Positions 8,043-15,796 are shown, numbered from the stretch's first letter. The stretch: DNA of 39,784 bases from Desulfurivibrio sp044068515 (GCF_044068515.1 NZ_JBIPKI010000018.1:1-39784), one strand, 5' to 3'. The notes: generated from the sequence alone by a model not told the origin. Numbers and translations are program-made.

Positions 8043-8975
8043 CTATTTCTGGTCGGGCGAAGTTTTAGGGCCCACCAGGTCGACCAGGGCCTGGTCGATG
8101 GCGGGAAACTGGAAAGCAAACCCATGTTTTTGCAGCACGGCGGGGATCATCGCCGGGCCGGTCAGGAGGACCGAGCTCATTTCCCCGAAGAGCAGGCTCA
8201 ACATAAAACCGGGCACCGGCAACCAGGTCGGGCGGTTCAGGGCCCGGCCCAAGGCCCGGGTGAATTCCGCGTTGTTGATCGGGTTGGGCGCGCCGCAGTT
8301 AACCGGCCCGGATATCTCCGGATGCTTGATCAGGAAAACAAAAATCGCGGTCAGGTCAGCGAGATGAATCCAGGGAAAGAACTGGCGGCCGCTGCCGAGC
8401 CGCCCCCCCAGTCCGAGGCGGAAAGGGGTCAGCATTTGGGACAGGGCTCCGCCGCCCCGGCCCAGGACTACGGCCAGGCGGGTTGCCACCACCCGGTGCC
8501 CATGCTGGCCGGCCCGGAAGGCCTCCTTTTCCCAAGCCACGCAGACTTCGGCCAGGAAATCCCGGCCCGGTCCGGCCGCTTCGGTTTTGACCTCGTCGCC
8601 CTGGCCGCCGTAATATCCCGCCGCACTGGCATTGATCAACGTTTTGGCCCCGTCGGGTCCGGCGGGACCCATTGCCTCTACCAGATTGCGGGTGGCAAGG
8701 ATCCGGCTGTCAAGAATCTGCCGTTTGGCCGCCGGGGTCCAGCGGGTAAAGATGCTGGTGCCGGTCAGGTTGATGACAACCTGGGCTCCGGCTGCTTCCT
8801 GCTGCCAGGGGCCGGGCCGGGTCGGGTCGCCGTTGACCACCTTGACCGGGGCGGGCAGTTGCCCGGCCTTGCCAGGATTCCGGACCAGGACCCGGACCTG
8901 GTGGCCCTCGGCCAAAAGATGGGGGATCAGGGCGCTGCCGACAAAACCGGTGGCTCCAGCCAGAAAGATATCCAT
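8043..8975 (-). CDS. TIGR01777 family NAD(P)-dependent epimerase/oxidoreductase (YfcH-like)
   Basis: A 310-residue extended short-chain dehydrogenase. The Rossmann motif GATGFVGSAL occupies residues 7-16. Next come INLTGTSIFTRWTPAAKRQI (the TIGR01777 equivalent of NLAG..I..RRW), the SASAAGYYG active-site region, and a C-terminal DUF1731-like segment (PVPGFMLSLLFGEMSSVLLTG). Proteins of this family, such as E. coli YfcH and plant SulA homologues, have no settled substrate. GAGGT precedes the ATG. It is the first gene of a minus-strand pair with the L,D-transpeptidase, and lies downstream of tRNA-Gln, from which it is insulated by a terminator. Confidence 0.9.
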   Translation of the reverse strand: MDIFLAGATGFVGSALIPHLLAEGHQVRVLVRNPGKAGQLPAPVKVVNGDPTRPGPWQQEAAGAQVVINLTGTSIFTRWTPAAKRQILDSRILATRNLVEAMGPAGPDGAKTLINASAAGYYGGQGDEVKTEAAGPGRDFLAEVCVAWEKEAFRAGQHGHRVVATRLAVVLGRGGGALSQMLTPFRLGLGGRLGSGRQFFPWIHLADLTAIFVFLIKHPEISGPVNCGAPNPINNAEFTRALGRALNRPTWLPVPGFMLSLLFGEMSSVLLTGPAMIPAVLQKHGFAFQFPAIDQALVDLVGPKTSPDQK

Positions 8976-9063
8976 CTGCTATACCTCGGCAAATAAGGAC
9001 CGCGGCTCAAAGCCGGCTGGTCCGGCGGTTGTTTCCGGGGACCTGACTGTTGGCCAGCGGCAC

Positions 9064-9097
9064 AAAAAAAGGGGCCGCGGATATTCCGCAGCCCCTT
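9064..9097 (-). terminator. Intrinsic terminator of the tRNA-Gln gene
   Basis: Read on the minus strand, GGGGCTGCGG (9095-9086) pairs with CCGCGGCCCC (9080-9071) around a 5-base loop, with one wobble. It is followed directly by seven T residues (9070-9064). This is a textbook factor-independent terminator 11 bases past the tRNA 3' end. Confidence 0.92.
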
Positions 9098-9107
9098 GGT
9101 TCCGCAA

Positions 9108-9181
9108 TGGCTGGGGGACAGGGATTCGAACCCCGACAGGCAGAGTCAGAGTCTGCAGTCCTACCATTAGACGATCCCCCA
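9108..9181 (-). tRNA. tRNA-Gln, anticodon CUG
   Basis: On the minus strand the acceptor stem TGGGGGA (9181-9175) pairs with TCCCCCA (9118-9112). The D arm GTCTAATGGTAGGAC, the anticodon arm GCAGA-CTCTGAC-TCTGC with anticodon CTG, and the T arm containing GGTTCGAATCC are all intact. The discriminator is G and the CCA end is encoded (9110-9108). Length is 74 bases with CCA. CUG reads glutamine codon CAG. Confidence 0.97.
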
Positions 9182-9194
9182 GAAGGAAAGAGCA

Positions 9195-9223
9195 CTTATA
9201 AAAAAAGGGGCCTGCGATGTCAA
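9195..9223 (-). promoter_or_regulatory. sigma70-type promoter of tRNA-Gln
   Basis: On the minus strand a perfect TTGACA (9223-9218) is followed after exactly 17 bases by TATAAG (9200-9195). The expected transcription start is about 7 bases before the tRNA 5' end. With the terminator at 9097-9064 this makes a self-contained single-tRNA transcription unit. Confidence 0.85.
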
Positions 9224-9448
9224 GAGGAAACCTCACTGGGATTATACGGTTTCAGGCTCCAAAAAGCCAGAACTCTGGGAGTATTTTCTCGATCTCGCTG
9301 GGCCCGGCAAATTGCCGGCTACCTGGGGGCAGAGAATTTCCCGGGAACCCTTAATTTAAACCAGTCTTGTGTCCAGCCGTACTTTCGGCTAATTTGAGCT
9401 GGCTGGCGATTGCCACAAAGTGTCCTGTTGAGCCCAAAGGGAGGTCTT

Positions 9449-9985
9449 ATGGGGAGTTTCGAGGGGGAGAGGGGAAGTTGGCGGCTGGTTGCCGGGCCGG
9501 CCTGGCGGCTGCTGGGGATTGCCCTGCTGCTTTTGCTGGTGGGAGCCTGCGGGCAGGAGCGCAAGCTGCAGCTGGGTGATCCGGCCCCGGATTTCAGCGC
9601 CGTGGATCAGCACGGCAACCGGATCAGCATGGCCGAGTTGGCCGGGCGGCCGGTGGTCCTCCGCTTCTGGTCGGTGGACTGCAAGTACTGCCGGGCCGAC
9701 ACCCCCGTTTTCAATGATTATTATCGGCGCTACCAGGATCAGGGTCTGATGATCATTTACGTGAGCCGCAATGAAGACCAGGCCATGGTCCAACGCTTTA
9801 TCGCCGACCTGGAAATCGAGTTTCCGGTCATCATTGACCGTGACGGACTGATCGCGGAGAAATACCGGGTCAAGCTTGATCCCCAGGCCATTTTTATCGA
9901 TCCGCAAAATCGCCTGACCGCCGCGGTGCTGGGCGGGGTAGGGGAAGCGGAACTGGAAAGATTGATCGGGGGGTATTTGCAATGA
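9449..9985 (+). CDS. TlpA/AhpC-TSA thioredoxin-like lipoprotein
   Basis: A membrane-anchored periplasmic thiol-disulfide protein and the first gene of the NosL/ABC operon. The signal sequence ends in a lipobox with Cys34 (LLVGAC). The thioredoxin-like domain starts at LGDPAPDFSAVDQHG, with the CxxC active site Cys78-Lys-Tyr-Cys81 in SVDCKYCRADTP, and the cis-proline region at KLDPQAIFIDPQ. It resembles TlpA/ResA/ScoI-type proteins that reduce cysteines or copper sites of envelope proteins, which fits the NosL gene that follows. ATG at 9449 follows AGGGAGG; the frame is open from 9410, but that upstream start would place the signal peptide too far inside. Its stop overlaps the nosL ATG (ATGA), so the two are translationally coupled. 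Mature length is about 145 aa. Confidence 0.9.
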   Translation: MGSFEGERGSWRLVAGPAWRLLGIALLLLLVGACGQERKLQLGDPAPDFSAVDQHGNRISMAELAGRPVVLRFWSVDCKYCRADTPVFNDYYRRYQDQGLMIIYVSRNEDQAMVQRFIADLEIEFPVIIDRDGLIAEKYRVKLDPQAIFIDPQNRLTAAVLGGVGEAELERLIGGYLQ

Positions 9986-10587
9986 GGAGTTATCTGGCGG
10001 CAGCAGGATTTGGGGGAATCGGGAACTGGCGGATGGTGCCTGGAGTTGTGGGCGGAATTTTTCTGCTGCTCCTGCTGGTGATCGGCTCGCCGACCCCGGC
10101 CTGGGCCGAGATCGGTCAATCGGCGGCGGTCGGAGAAAGGCCGGAGCTCTTGCCGGCTCCGGTGGGAAAAGTTGCTGCCCGGGAGAAATGTCCGGTATGC
10201 GGAATGTTTGTCGCCCGTTATCCCGAGTGGATAAGTCAATTGCACCTTGATGGCGGCGAAGTTCATTTTTTTGACGGGATGAAGGACCTGCTGGCCTATT
10301 ATTTCCATCCGGCAAACTTCGGCGGTCGGGCCGAAGCCCAAGTCAAGGCAATCTGGACCAAGGATTATTATACCCTGCAATGGCTCGAGGCCCGGCAGGC
10401 CTACTTCGTGGTCGGCAGTTCGGTCCATGGCCCCATGGGGCACGAATTTCTGCCCCTGGCCTCCCGGGAAGCCGCCGATACCTTCATGCGCGACCACCAG
10501 GGGCGCGAGATCCTGACCTTTGACCAAATCACCGCCGAGCGGGTGCAGGCCATGCGTTCCGGCCATCGGATGGGGCCCGGTCATTGA
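9982..10587 (+). CDS. NosL-family copper chaperone-like protein
   Basis: NosL is a periplasmic Cu(I) protein that supplies copper to nitrous oxide reductase; many bacteria carry NosL homologues without NosZ. This 201-residue protein has an N-terminal signal peptide (hydrophobic residues 21-36, cleavage probably after PAWA) without an obvious lipobox cysteine, unlike classical NosL lipoproteins. The NosL core shows CPVCGMFVARYPEW (Cys70, Cys73, Met75), then VHFFDGMKDLLAYYF and a GHEFLPL motif. Those Cys, Met and His residues are likely metal ligands. The start overlaps the preceding stop as ATGA. No nosZ, nosD or nosR is visible in the window, so its client is unknown. Its operon partners are an ABC exporter-like pair and a CxxC membrane protein. 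Confidence 0.9.
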   Translation: MRSYLAAAGFGGIGNWRMVPGVVGGIFLLLLLVIGSPTPAWAEIGQSAAVGERPELLPAPVGKVAAREKCPVCGMFVARYPEWISQLHLDGGEVHFFDGMKDLLAYYFHPANFGGRAEAQVKAIWTKDYYTLQWLEARQAYFVVGSSVHGPMGHEFLPLASREAADTFMRDHQGREILTFDQITAERVQAMRSGHRMGPGH

Positions 10588-10742
10588 ACCGCCTTCTGCC
10601 GGACAACATAGTAACCTCCCCGGGGTTCGGCGGCGATTCGGCAATCCCGGAAGCGATGATTGCCGCGATGATCGTCGCGGTGGCCTTTTGCGGCAACGGG
10701 ATGGTCAGCCGGATAGTTGTGCAGACTAAAGGGACTGCCTGA
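10584..10742 (+). CDS. Possible 52-aa (or 28-aa) small membrane peptide between nosL and the 98-aa protein
   Basis: The 154 bases between nosL and the next gene hold an open frame that fits exactly. A TTG at 10584 overlaps the nosL stop (TTGA), and the frame ends in TGA at 10740-10742, overlapping the next ATG (TGATG). An internal ATG at 10656, preceded by GGAAG, would give 28 residues. Either form contains a hydrophobic alanine/valine-rich segment with one cysteine (MIAAMIVAVAFCGNGM) and a basic residue after it, so it could be a single-span membrane peptide. I do not recognise a family. The end-to-end overlap pattern supports translation, but a non-coding spacer is quite possible. Confidence 0.4.
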   Translation: MNRLLPDNIVTSPGFGGDSAIPEAMIAAMIVAVAFCGNGMVSRIVVQTKGTA

Positions 10743-11038
10743 TGCGACCCGTCGCCCTGGCCTCCCTGGGACTGTTGATTCTGCTGGCCTGCGGAGCCCT
10801 GTTGCTGATTCAAGGCCGGGGGCTGGCGGATCGCCAGCAGGTCGCCTTGCCGGTCCTGGAGATCGCGGTGGCCGGTTTGGGGCTGACCGATCTCTGTCTG
10901 GCCACCGAGGCCCGCTATACCCGCCATCCGGCAGTGAGCGATCCCCTGGCGCCCTTCATGAGCCATCCCGGCAGCATCGAGCATTTTCCCACCGGCTCTT
11001 TCTGGGCCCCGCCGCCACCCTATCGGCGGCAACCATGA
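10742..11038 (+). CDS. 98-aa membrane-anchored protein of the NosL/ABC operon
   Basis: A small protein with one N-terminal hydrophobic segment (residues 4-24, LASLGLLILLACGALLLIQ) and a periplasmic or cytoplasmic tail. The tail ends in a motif-like stretch: LCLATEARYTRHPAVSDPL, then PGSIEHFPTGSFW. This second half reads like a conserved functional core, with Cys, three His, aromatic and Pro/Gly residues, and could bind metal, which is inference. I cannot name a family. Both ends overlap neighbours (TGATG upstream, ATGA downstream), so translation of the operon is closely coupled. Confidence 0.7.
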   Translation: MRPVALASLGLLILLACGALLLIQGRGLADRQQVALPVLEIAVAGLGLTDLCLATEARYTRHPAVSDPLAPFMSHPGSIEHFPTGSFWAPPPPYRRQP

Positions 11039-12252
11039 ACAAAGCCCTGGCCAAGCAACTCAACCTGGTTGATTTCGCCCTCTCCTCACTCTGGCGGCGG
11101 CGCTGGAAGAACGGGGCGGTCCTGCTGGTTTTCGCCGGGGTCATTTTCCTGATCTCCTCCTTTCACCTGGTAACCACTGCCCTCACCGCCACCACCCAGC
11201 GGGTGCTGGCCCCGGCTCCGGACATCGTCATCCAGAAAATGACGGCCGGCCGCCAGGAATCGATTCCCCTGGCTTACCAGGAAAAGTTGACCGGCCTGTT
11301 CGGCATCAAAAAAGTGGTGCCCCGGATCTGGGGTTATTATTTCGACGAGGTGCGGGAAGCCAATTTCACCGTGATCGGGGTGGATCCCGAGCAAATGCCG
11401 CTTGCCGAGCATCTCGGCCAGGCTCTGGCCCGCGGCCACTTTCCCGCCGCTCCGGCCAATGCCGCCGCCCCGGAAGCGGAGATCGCCCCAGCGGCCCTGG
11501 GCAGTCTGGTCAGCGAGGCTTTGGAACTGGAGCACGGTGCCTTTTTTTCCCTTTTCCGCCCCGATCTTTCCTTGAAGACCCTGCAGGTCAGCGGGCTTTT
11601 CCGGCCCGAGAGCGACCTGCTCACCGCCGACCTGATCGCCCTGCACATAGGCGAGGCCCGCGATCTGTTCCAGGTTCCCGCCGGCTTGGCCACCGATCTC
11701 TGCGTTTATGTCTACAATCCGGCGGAAATCACCAACCTGGCCCGCAGAATCGCGGAAATCCTGCCCGACAGCCGGATATTGACCCGGGAACAGATCGCGC
11801 GGACCTACCAGGCGGTATTCGGCTGGCGCAGCGGTTTTGCCGCCGTTTGCCTGCTGGCCGCCCTGGCCGCTTTTGCCATCCTGGCCTGGGACAAGGCTTC
11901 CGGGCTTTCACCGGAGGAGCGGCGTGAGGTGGCGGTACTCAAAATCGTCGGCTGGGAAACTCCGGATATCCTGGCCCTGCGCGGTTGGGAGGCTCTGCTG
12001 GTGGCGGGGTTTGCCTTCCTCCTGGGGCTCTTGCTGGCTTACATCCATGTGGTTTATTTTGCCGCCGGCCTTTTCCGGCCGGTGATGGTGGGCTGGTCGG
12101 TGATTCACCCCCATTTTACTCTGATTCCCCAGCTCGAGGCCCGGGACGTCCTGCTGCTCTTCAGCCTCACCGTGCTGCCCTATCTTGCCGCCACCGTGAT
12201 TCCCACCTGGCGCTGTGCCTCGGTTCCGGCGGAGGATGCCCTAAACGGATGA
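11035..12252 (+). CDS. FtsX/MacB/LolE-type ABC transporter permease
   Basis: The 405-residue inner-membrane subunit of a MacB/LolCDE-type ABC system, which typically works on periplasmic substrates or lipoproteins by mechanotransmission instead of classical transport. One transmembrane helix near residues 27-50 is followed by a periplasmic domain of about 220 residues. Three further helices (about 260-285, 310-340 and 365-395) frame the cytoplasmic motif SPEERREVAVLKIVGWETPD, which contacts the ATPase. This 1+3 helix layout is the FtsX signature. The start is the ATG at 11035 overlapping the previous stop; the open frame extends further upstream but that part overlaps the 98-aa gene. The ATPase gene begins 4 bases after its stop. 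Confidence 0.9.
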   Translation: MNKALAKQLNLVDFALSSLWRRRWKNGAVLLVFAGVIFLISSFHLVTTALTATTQRVLAPAPDIVIQKMTAGRQESIPLAYQEKLTGLFGIKKVVPRIWGYYFDEVREANFTVIGVDPEQMPLAEHLGQALARGHFPAAPANAAAPEAEIAPAALGSLVSEALELEHGAFFSLFRPDLSLKTLQVSGLFRPESDLLTADLIALHIGEARDLFQVPAGLATDLCVYVYNPAEITNLARRIAEILPDSRILTREQIARTYQAVFGWRSGFAAVCLLAALAAFAILAWDKASGLSPEERREVAVLKIVGWETPDILALRGWEALLVAGFAFLLGLLLAYIHVVYFAAGLFRPVMVGWSVIHPHFTLIPQLEARDVLLLFSLTVLPYLAATVIPTWRCASVPAEDALNG

Positions 12253-12256
12253 TATA

Positions 12257-12964
12257 ATGGCCAAAACAATGCTGATTGAACTGGAGCAGGTCAACAAAAT
12301 CTACAACCGGGGCAAGGCTAACGAGGTTCGGGCCTTGCGTGATGTCGATCTGCGGGTGGCCGCCGGTGAGTTGGTCTGTCTGAAAGGCCCCAGCGGGTCG
12401 GGCAAGAGTACCCTGCTGGCCATCATCGGCTGTGTTTTTCCGCCCAGCAGCGGCCGGGCCGCCATCGCCGGCCGGCAACTGGCCCGCTTGCCGGATCGTT
12501 TTCTCACCATTCACCGCCGTGAAACCATCGGCTTTATCTTTCAGCGCTTCAATCTGCTGCCGGCCCTTTCGGTGCGGGACAACATTATACTGCCCCTGCT
12601 GCCCCTGGGGGTGCCCCCCAAGGAATGCCGGAGAAGGGCCCGGGTTTTGCTGGAGCGCCTGGGCATTGCCCACCGGGAAAACTTCCCCGCCGGCCGGATT
12701 TCCGGGGGCGAATTGCAGCGAGTGGCCATTGCCCGGGCTCTGATCAACAACCAGCCCCTGATTTTGGCCGACGAACCCACCGCCCACCTGGACAGTCGCT
12801 TGAGTCACGAATTCATGGCGATCATGGCTGAACTCAAAGCCGCCGGCAAAACCATCATCATCACCTCCCACGATCCCCTGGTGGCCGAACATCCGGCCAT
12901 CGACCGGGTGGTGGAGGTGCATGACGGCAGAGTGGGGGACACCGCTCCCGAGGATCACGCCTGA
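12257..12964 (+). CDS. LolD/MacB-type ABC transporter ATP-binding protein
   Basis: A 235-residue ATPase partner of the FtsX-type permease. Walker A is GPSGSGKST (about residues 43-51), the Q loop lies in GFIFQRFNLLPALS, the signature is ISGGELQRVAIARAL, and Walker B is LILADEPTA, followed by the H-loop histidine in ITSHD. The signature glutamate (SGGE rather than SGGQ) is a mild variant. It belongs to the lipoprotein/macrolide-exporter branch. Its stop overlaps the start of the next gene as TGATG, so the three-gene ABC block (permease, ATPase, membrane protein) is coupled. Confidence 0.95.
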   Translation: MAKTMLIELEQVNKIYNRGKANEVRALRDVDLRVAAGELVCLKGPSGSGKSTLLAIIGCVFPPSSGRAAIAGRQLARLPDRFLTIHRRETIGFIFQRFNLLPALSVRDNIILPLLPLGVPPKECRRRARVLLERLGIAHRENFPAGRISGGELQRVAIARALINNQPLILADEPTAHLDSRLSHEFMAIMAELKAAGKTIIITSHDPLVAEHPAIDRVVEVHDGRVGDTAPEDHA

Positions 12965-14049
12965 TGCTCCTGAACACCTGGTCACTGGCGCTCAGCCTGG
13001 GCAGTCTGCTGGTGGTTTTTCTGCTGGCGGTGGCGGCGGTGAGCGCCGTCCGGGTTTTGCGATACTGGAACCCGGCCAGTGACGATGCCCGCCAGATCGG
13101 ACTGGAAAGTGAAATCTGGCTTTCTTCCACCCTGGTGGCCTATGCCCTGGGGATTCAGATCGTCAGCCTGGTGCTGCTGGTCCTGGCGGCCGACGAGTTC
13201 GCAGGGGTTATCACCGGAGCCATGTGCGCCACCGGCACCCTGCTGGCCAACGATTTCGGCATTCCGGCCCTGTTGCTCAAAATGACCGGGGTATTTTTCT
13301 ATGGTTTCTGGCTGGTACTGCATCGCCTGGATACCCGCTCCGAGTTTTATCCCCTGGTGCGGCTTAAGTGCTGGTACCTGCTGGGAATTATCCCCCTGGT
13401 GGGCGCCGATATCGTCCTCCAGACCCTTTACCTGCTCAACCTCCAGCCCGACATCATCGTCTCCTGCTGCGCCGTGGTTTTCAGTGCAGCAAGCAGCGGT
13501 TCCCAGTTTATGGCGGAAATGGCCGGCAACCGGCTGGTTCCTTATTTTTACGGGACGATGATCCTGTTGGCCCTGCTGGGCGGGCTTGTCGCATGGCGCC
13601 AGCGGAAGTTTGCGCCAGCGGCCGAGGCGGCCGCCGCTGAACCGGGTCGGGCGGACCGGCTGCTACTGGCCGGCTACGGCCTGACCTGGGCCTTTTTTCT
13701 GCCCCTGGCCCTGCTTGCCATCATAACCGTAATCTCTTCTTATATCTATGCCATGCCCTTTCATAACTGTCCCTTTTGCATCCTCAAGCCGGAATACGCC
13801 TATGTCGGCTTCGCCATATACGGCACTCTGCTGCCTGCTGCCTTTTTGGCCATCTCCGCTCCCGCCGTCGATCTGTTGCGCCCCCGCTTCCGCCTCAACG
13901 GGGTGGCGACACGCCCGGCCGCCGGAGAGGAAGTCGTGACCGCCTATCAGCGCTTCGCGCTGCGGATTTCCCTTTTACTGCTGGTTCTGTTCGCCTTTTT
14001 TTCATCCTTTCACTTATGGCGCTACTTTATCATGGGGGGAGAGGTTTGA
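12964..14049 (+). CDS. Polytopic membrane protein with CxxC motif, last gene of the NosL/ABC operon
   Basis: A 361-residue protein with about eight or nine predicted transmembrane segments. I do not recognise a named family. Notable residues are Cys269 and Cys272 in MPFHNCPFCILKPEY, just after a hydrophobic helix and preceded by Met264 and His267; Cys88 in GAMCATGTL; and the pair Cys168-Cys169 in a membrane segment. Such Cys/Met/His placement at membrane faces suggests a redox-active or copper-binding role comparable in principle to DsbB/VKOR or to NosY-type partners, but there is no clear homology to either. Start and previous stop overlap (TGATG). The operon appears to end here, 116 bases before the next gene. 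Confidence 0.75.
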   Translation: MLLNTWSLALSLGSLLVVFLLAVAAVSAVRVLRYWNPASDDARQIGLESEIWLSSTLVAYALGIQIVSLVLLVLAADEFAGVITGAMCATGTLLANDFGIPALLLKMTGVFFYGFWLVLHRLDTRSEFYPLVRLKCWYLLGIIPLVGADIVLQTLYLLNLQPDIIVSCCAVVFSAASSGSQFMAEMAGNRLVPYFYGTMILLALLGGLVAWRQRKFAPAAEAAAAEPGRADRLLLAGYGLTWAFFLPLALLAIITVISSYIYAMPFHNCPFCILKPEYAYVGFAIYGTLLPAAFLAISAPAVDLLRPRFRLNGVATRPAAGEEVVTAYQRFALRISLLLLVLFAFFSSFHLWRYFIMGGEV

Positions 14050-14165
14050 TCCGGCCGCAAATCGATCTTACCGCTGATTGTGGTGCGGGTATTTGTTTGG
14101 TATGGTTCCAGAGGGTTTAGGTTTTGACCGGGTTTGTCTGGATGCTGTGAGGGGAGGGGGATCCT

Positions 14166-14735
14166 GTGAATCTGACCGGTTTTTTTCTGAAATTTGTCGG
14201 CAAGGACTATTCGCCAGCCTATAAAATAATATCCCTGCTGCCGGGGACCTTGGTTTTTCTGGTCCTTTCCCCCCTGGTTATTTTTCTGTTAGCCCGTTAT
14301 TTAAGCGGGTTCATTCCCCTGGTCTGGCCGCGCTTCCTGGAACTGGTGGTCATGGCGGGGGCCCTGGCCATCGCCATGGTTTTGATGTTCTGGGCTCTTT
14401 ACGAGCTCTGGTTTAAGGGTGAGGGCACCCCGGCGCCCATTACCCCGACCAGAAAACTGGTATGTACCGGTCCCTATCGTTTCTGTCGCAACCCCATAGA
14501 ACTCGGAACGATTCTATACTTTCTCGCCCTGGGGATCTGGTTCGATTCCCTGACAACCGGGATTTTTTGTTTAATTTTCGGTCTGCTGCTCGGCAGCGGC
14601 TATATCGTGCTGATCGAGGAGCATGAACTCCGAAGTCGTTTTGGGGCTGAATATGAAAAATATTACCGTGAGACGCCCTTTATGGTTCCCGGGGCGCGGC
14701 TTAAGAGAAAAGAGCCGGCAAGGCAAAACAGATGA
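14166..14735 (+). CDS. Isoprenylcysteine carboxyl methyltransferase (ICMT/PEMT)-like membrane protein
   Basis: A 189-residue inner-membrane protein with four to five hydrophobic helices. The C-terminal half has the ICMT/PEMT SAM-binding pattern: TGPYRFCRNPIELGTILYF, then EEHELRSRFGAEYEKYYRET. These enzymes methylate lipid-linked or small hydrophobic acceptors, and the bacterial substrate is usually unknown. The start is GTG at 14166 with GGAGGGGG just upstream. Its stop overlaps the next ATG (ATGA), making it the first gene of a three-gene operon with an epimerase-like and a GlmU-like enzyme. The operon context suggests modification of a lipid- or sugar-nucleotide-derived compound, which is inference. 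Confidence 0.85.
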   Translation: MNLTGFFLKFVGKDYSPAYKIISLLPGTLVFLVLSPLVIFLLARYLSGFIPLVWPRFLELVVMAGALAIAMVLMFWALYELWFKGEGTPAPITPTRKLVCTGPYRFCRNPIELGTILYFLALGIWFDSLTTGIFCLIFGLLLGSGYIVLIEEHELRSRFGAEYEKYYRETPFMVPGARLKRKEPARQNR

Positions 14736-15796
14736 GTGATACAGAGACCAAAACCGTATTGGTCGTGGGCGCTACCGGATTTCTCGGGCCGGCCCTGGTG
14801 GAGGAATTTGCCGTGGCCGGATTCCGGGTGATCTGCGGCGTTCGCAGTCCGGACAAGGCCGCCCGCCAATGCGGCCTGCCCGCCGATCAATGCATCATCA
14901 TTGATTGCAACGAGGATCTCGATGTCGGCACCTGGCTGCGAAGGCTGCGCGAATGCGCTCCCGACGTGGTGGTCAACAATGTCGGCATTGCCAACTGTTT
15001 TGGGAGCCAGAGCCTGGAAAACGTCAATGTCCGGGCGCCGTTGGCCCTGTTCGAGGCGGTCCGGCTCTATCGTACCGAAAAAATGCGCTCCGGTCCCCCG
15101 CGGGAATATCTGCCGGTGGTGCAAATTTCCACCACCGGGGTTGGCTGGCCGGATTATGAGCGGTTCGCCTATCCTCTGACCAAAATGATGATGGAAGAAG
15201 CTTTGGCCACCATGGATGAGCTGGACTGGATCATTGTCCGCCCCAACGTGATTTTCGAGCCGGGTCGAGGGCACTTGCTGCTGGAAAGGATTGCCTCTTT
15301 CCCCCTGGTTTTTTATATTGGCCGGGCCTATATTCAGCCGATCCATTGCCGTGAACTGGCCGTCGGAGTCGTCCGGCTGGTCCAGCAGATTCCGGCCAGC
15401 CGCCACCTCGTTTTTACCGCCGCCGGCCCGGAGGCCCTGACCTGGAAGGAAATTTTTCAACAGTCCAAGCAGGCCCTCAACAAACATTGGGGCATTTTCC
15501 TTCCCGCCCCTCTCAAGCTCGCCCAGCTTTTTACCATGCTGGTTCAGCGCCTGCCGGAGGGAATACTCCGCCGGCTCGGTATTTTTGCCAAGATGGATCC
15601 CGAAACCATGGTGATGATGACCCGGGGCAGTGAGGCGGACAACCGGCAATGGTTGCGTTATACCGGCGTTCGTTCCCTGCGGCTTTTCGAGTCTTATGAC
15701 GCTTACGGCCAGGGTCCTGAGGCCTACGGGGAGTTTATCCGGCGATTGCGGGAAGAGCATCTTACTTATGGAAAGGAAATAACAAAAGAAGCATGA
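14732..15796 (+). CDS. Atypical NAD(P)-binding epimerase/dehydratase-like protein
   Basis: A 354-residue extended short-chain dehydrogenase-like protein. Residues 9-20 carry the Rossmann motif VLVVGATGFLGP. A VVQISTTGVG strand and YERFAYPLTK (a YxxxK-like active site) follow, then the VRPNVIFEPGRG segment typical of NDUFA9-like or atypical SDRs. The last 130 residues (AQLFTMLVQRLPEGILRRLG, then MVMMTRGSEADNR) resemble membrane-associated SDRs that act on quinone, carotenoid or lipid substrates. It overlaps both neighbours by ATGA junctions. The exact reaction cannot be assigned. Confidence 0.8.
   Translation: MSDTETKTVLVVGATGFLGPALVEEFAVAGFRVICGVRSPDKAARQCGLPADQCIIIDCNEDLDVGTWLRRLRECAPDVVVNNVGIANCFGSQSLENVNVRAPLALFEAVRLYRTEKMRSGPPREYLPVVQISTTGVGWPDYERFAYPLTKMMMEEALATMDELDWIIVRPNVIFEPGRGHLLLERIASFPLVFYIGRAYIQPIHCRELAVGVVRLVQQIPASRHLVFTAAGPEALTWKEIFQQSKQALNKHWGIFLPAPLKLAQLFTMLVQRLPEGILRRLGIFAKMDPETMVMMTRGSEADNRQWLRYTGVRSLRLFESYDAYGQGPEAYGEFIRRLREEHLTYGKEITKEA

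Noticed and set aside
10717..11034. Long N-terminal extension of the FtsX-type permease
   Set aside because: It overlaps the 98-aa gene in another frame, and the ATG at 11035 overlaps the preceding stop as all neighbours do.
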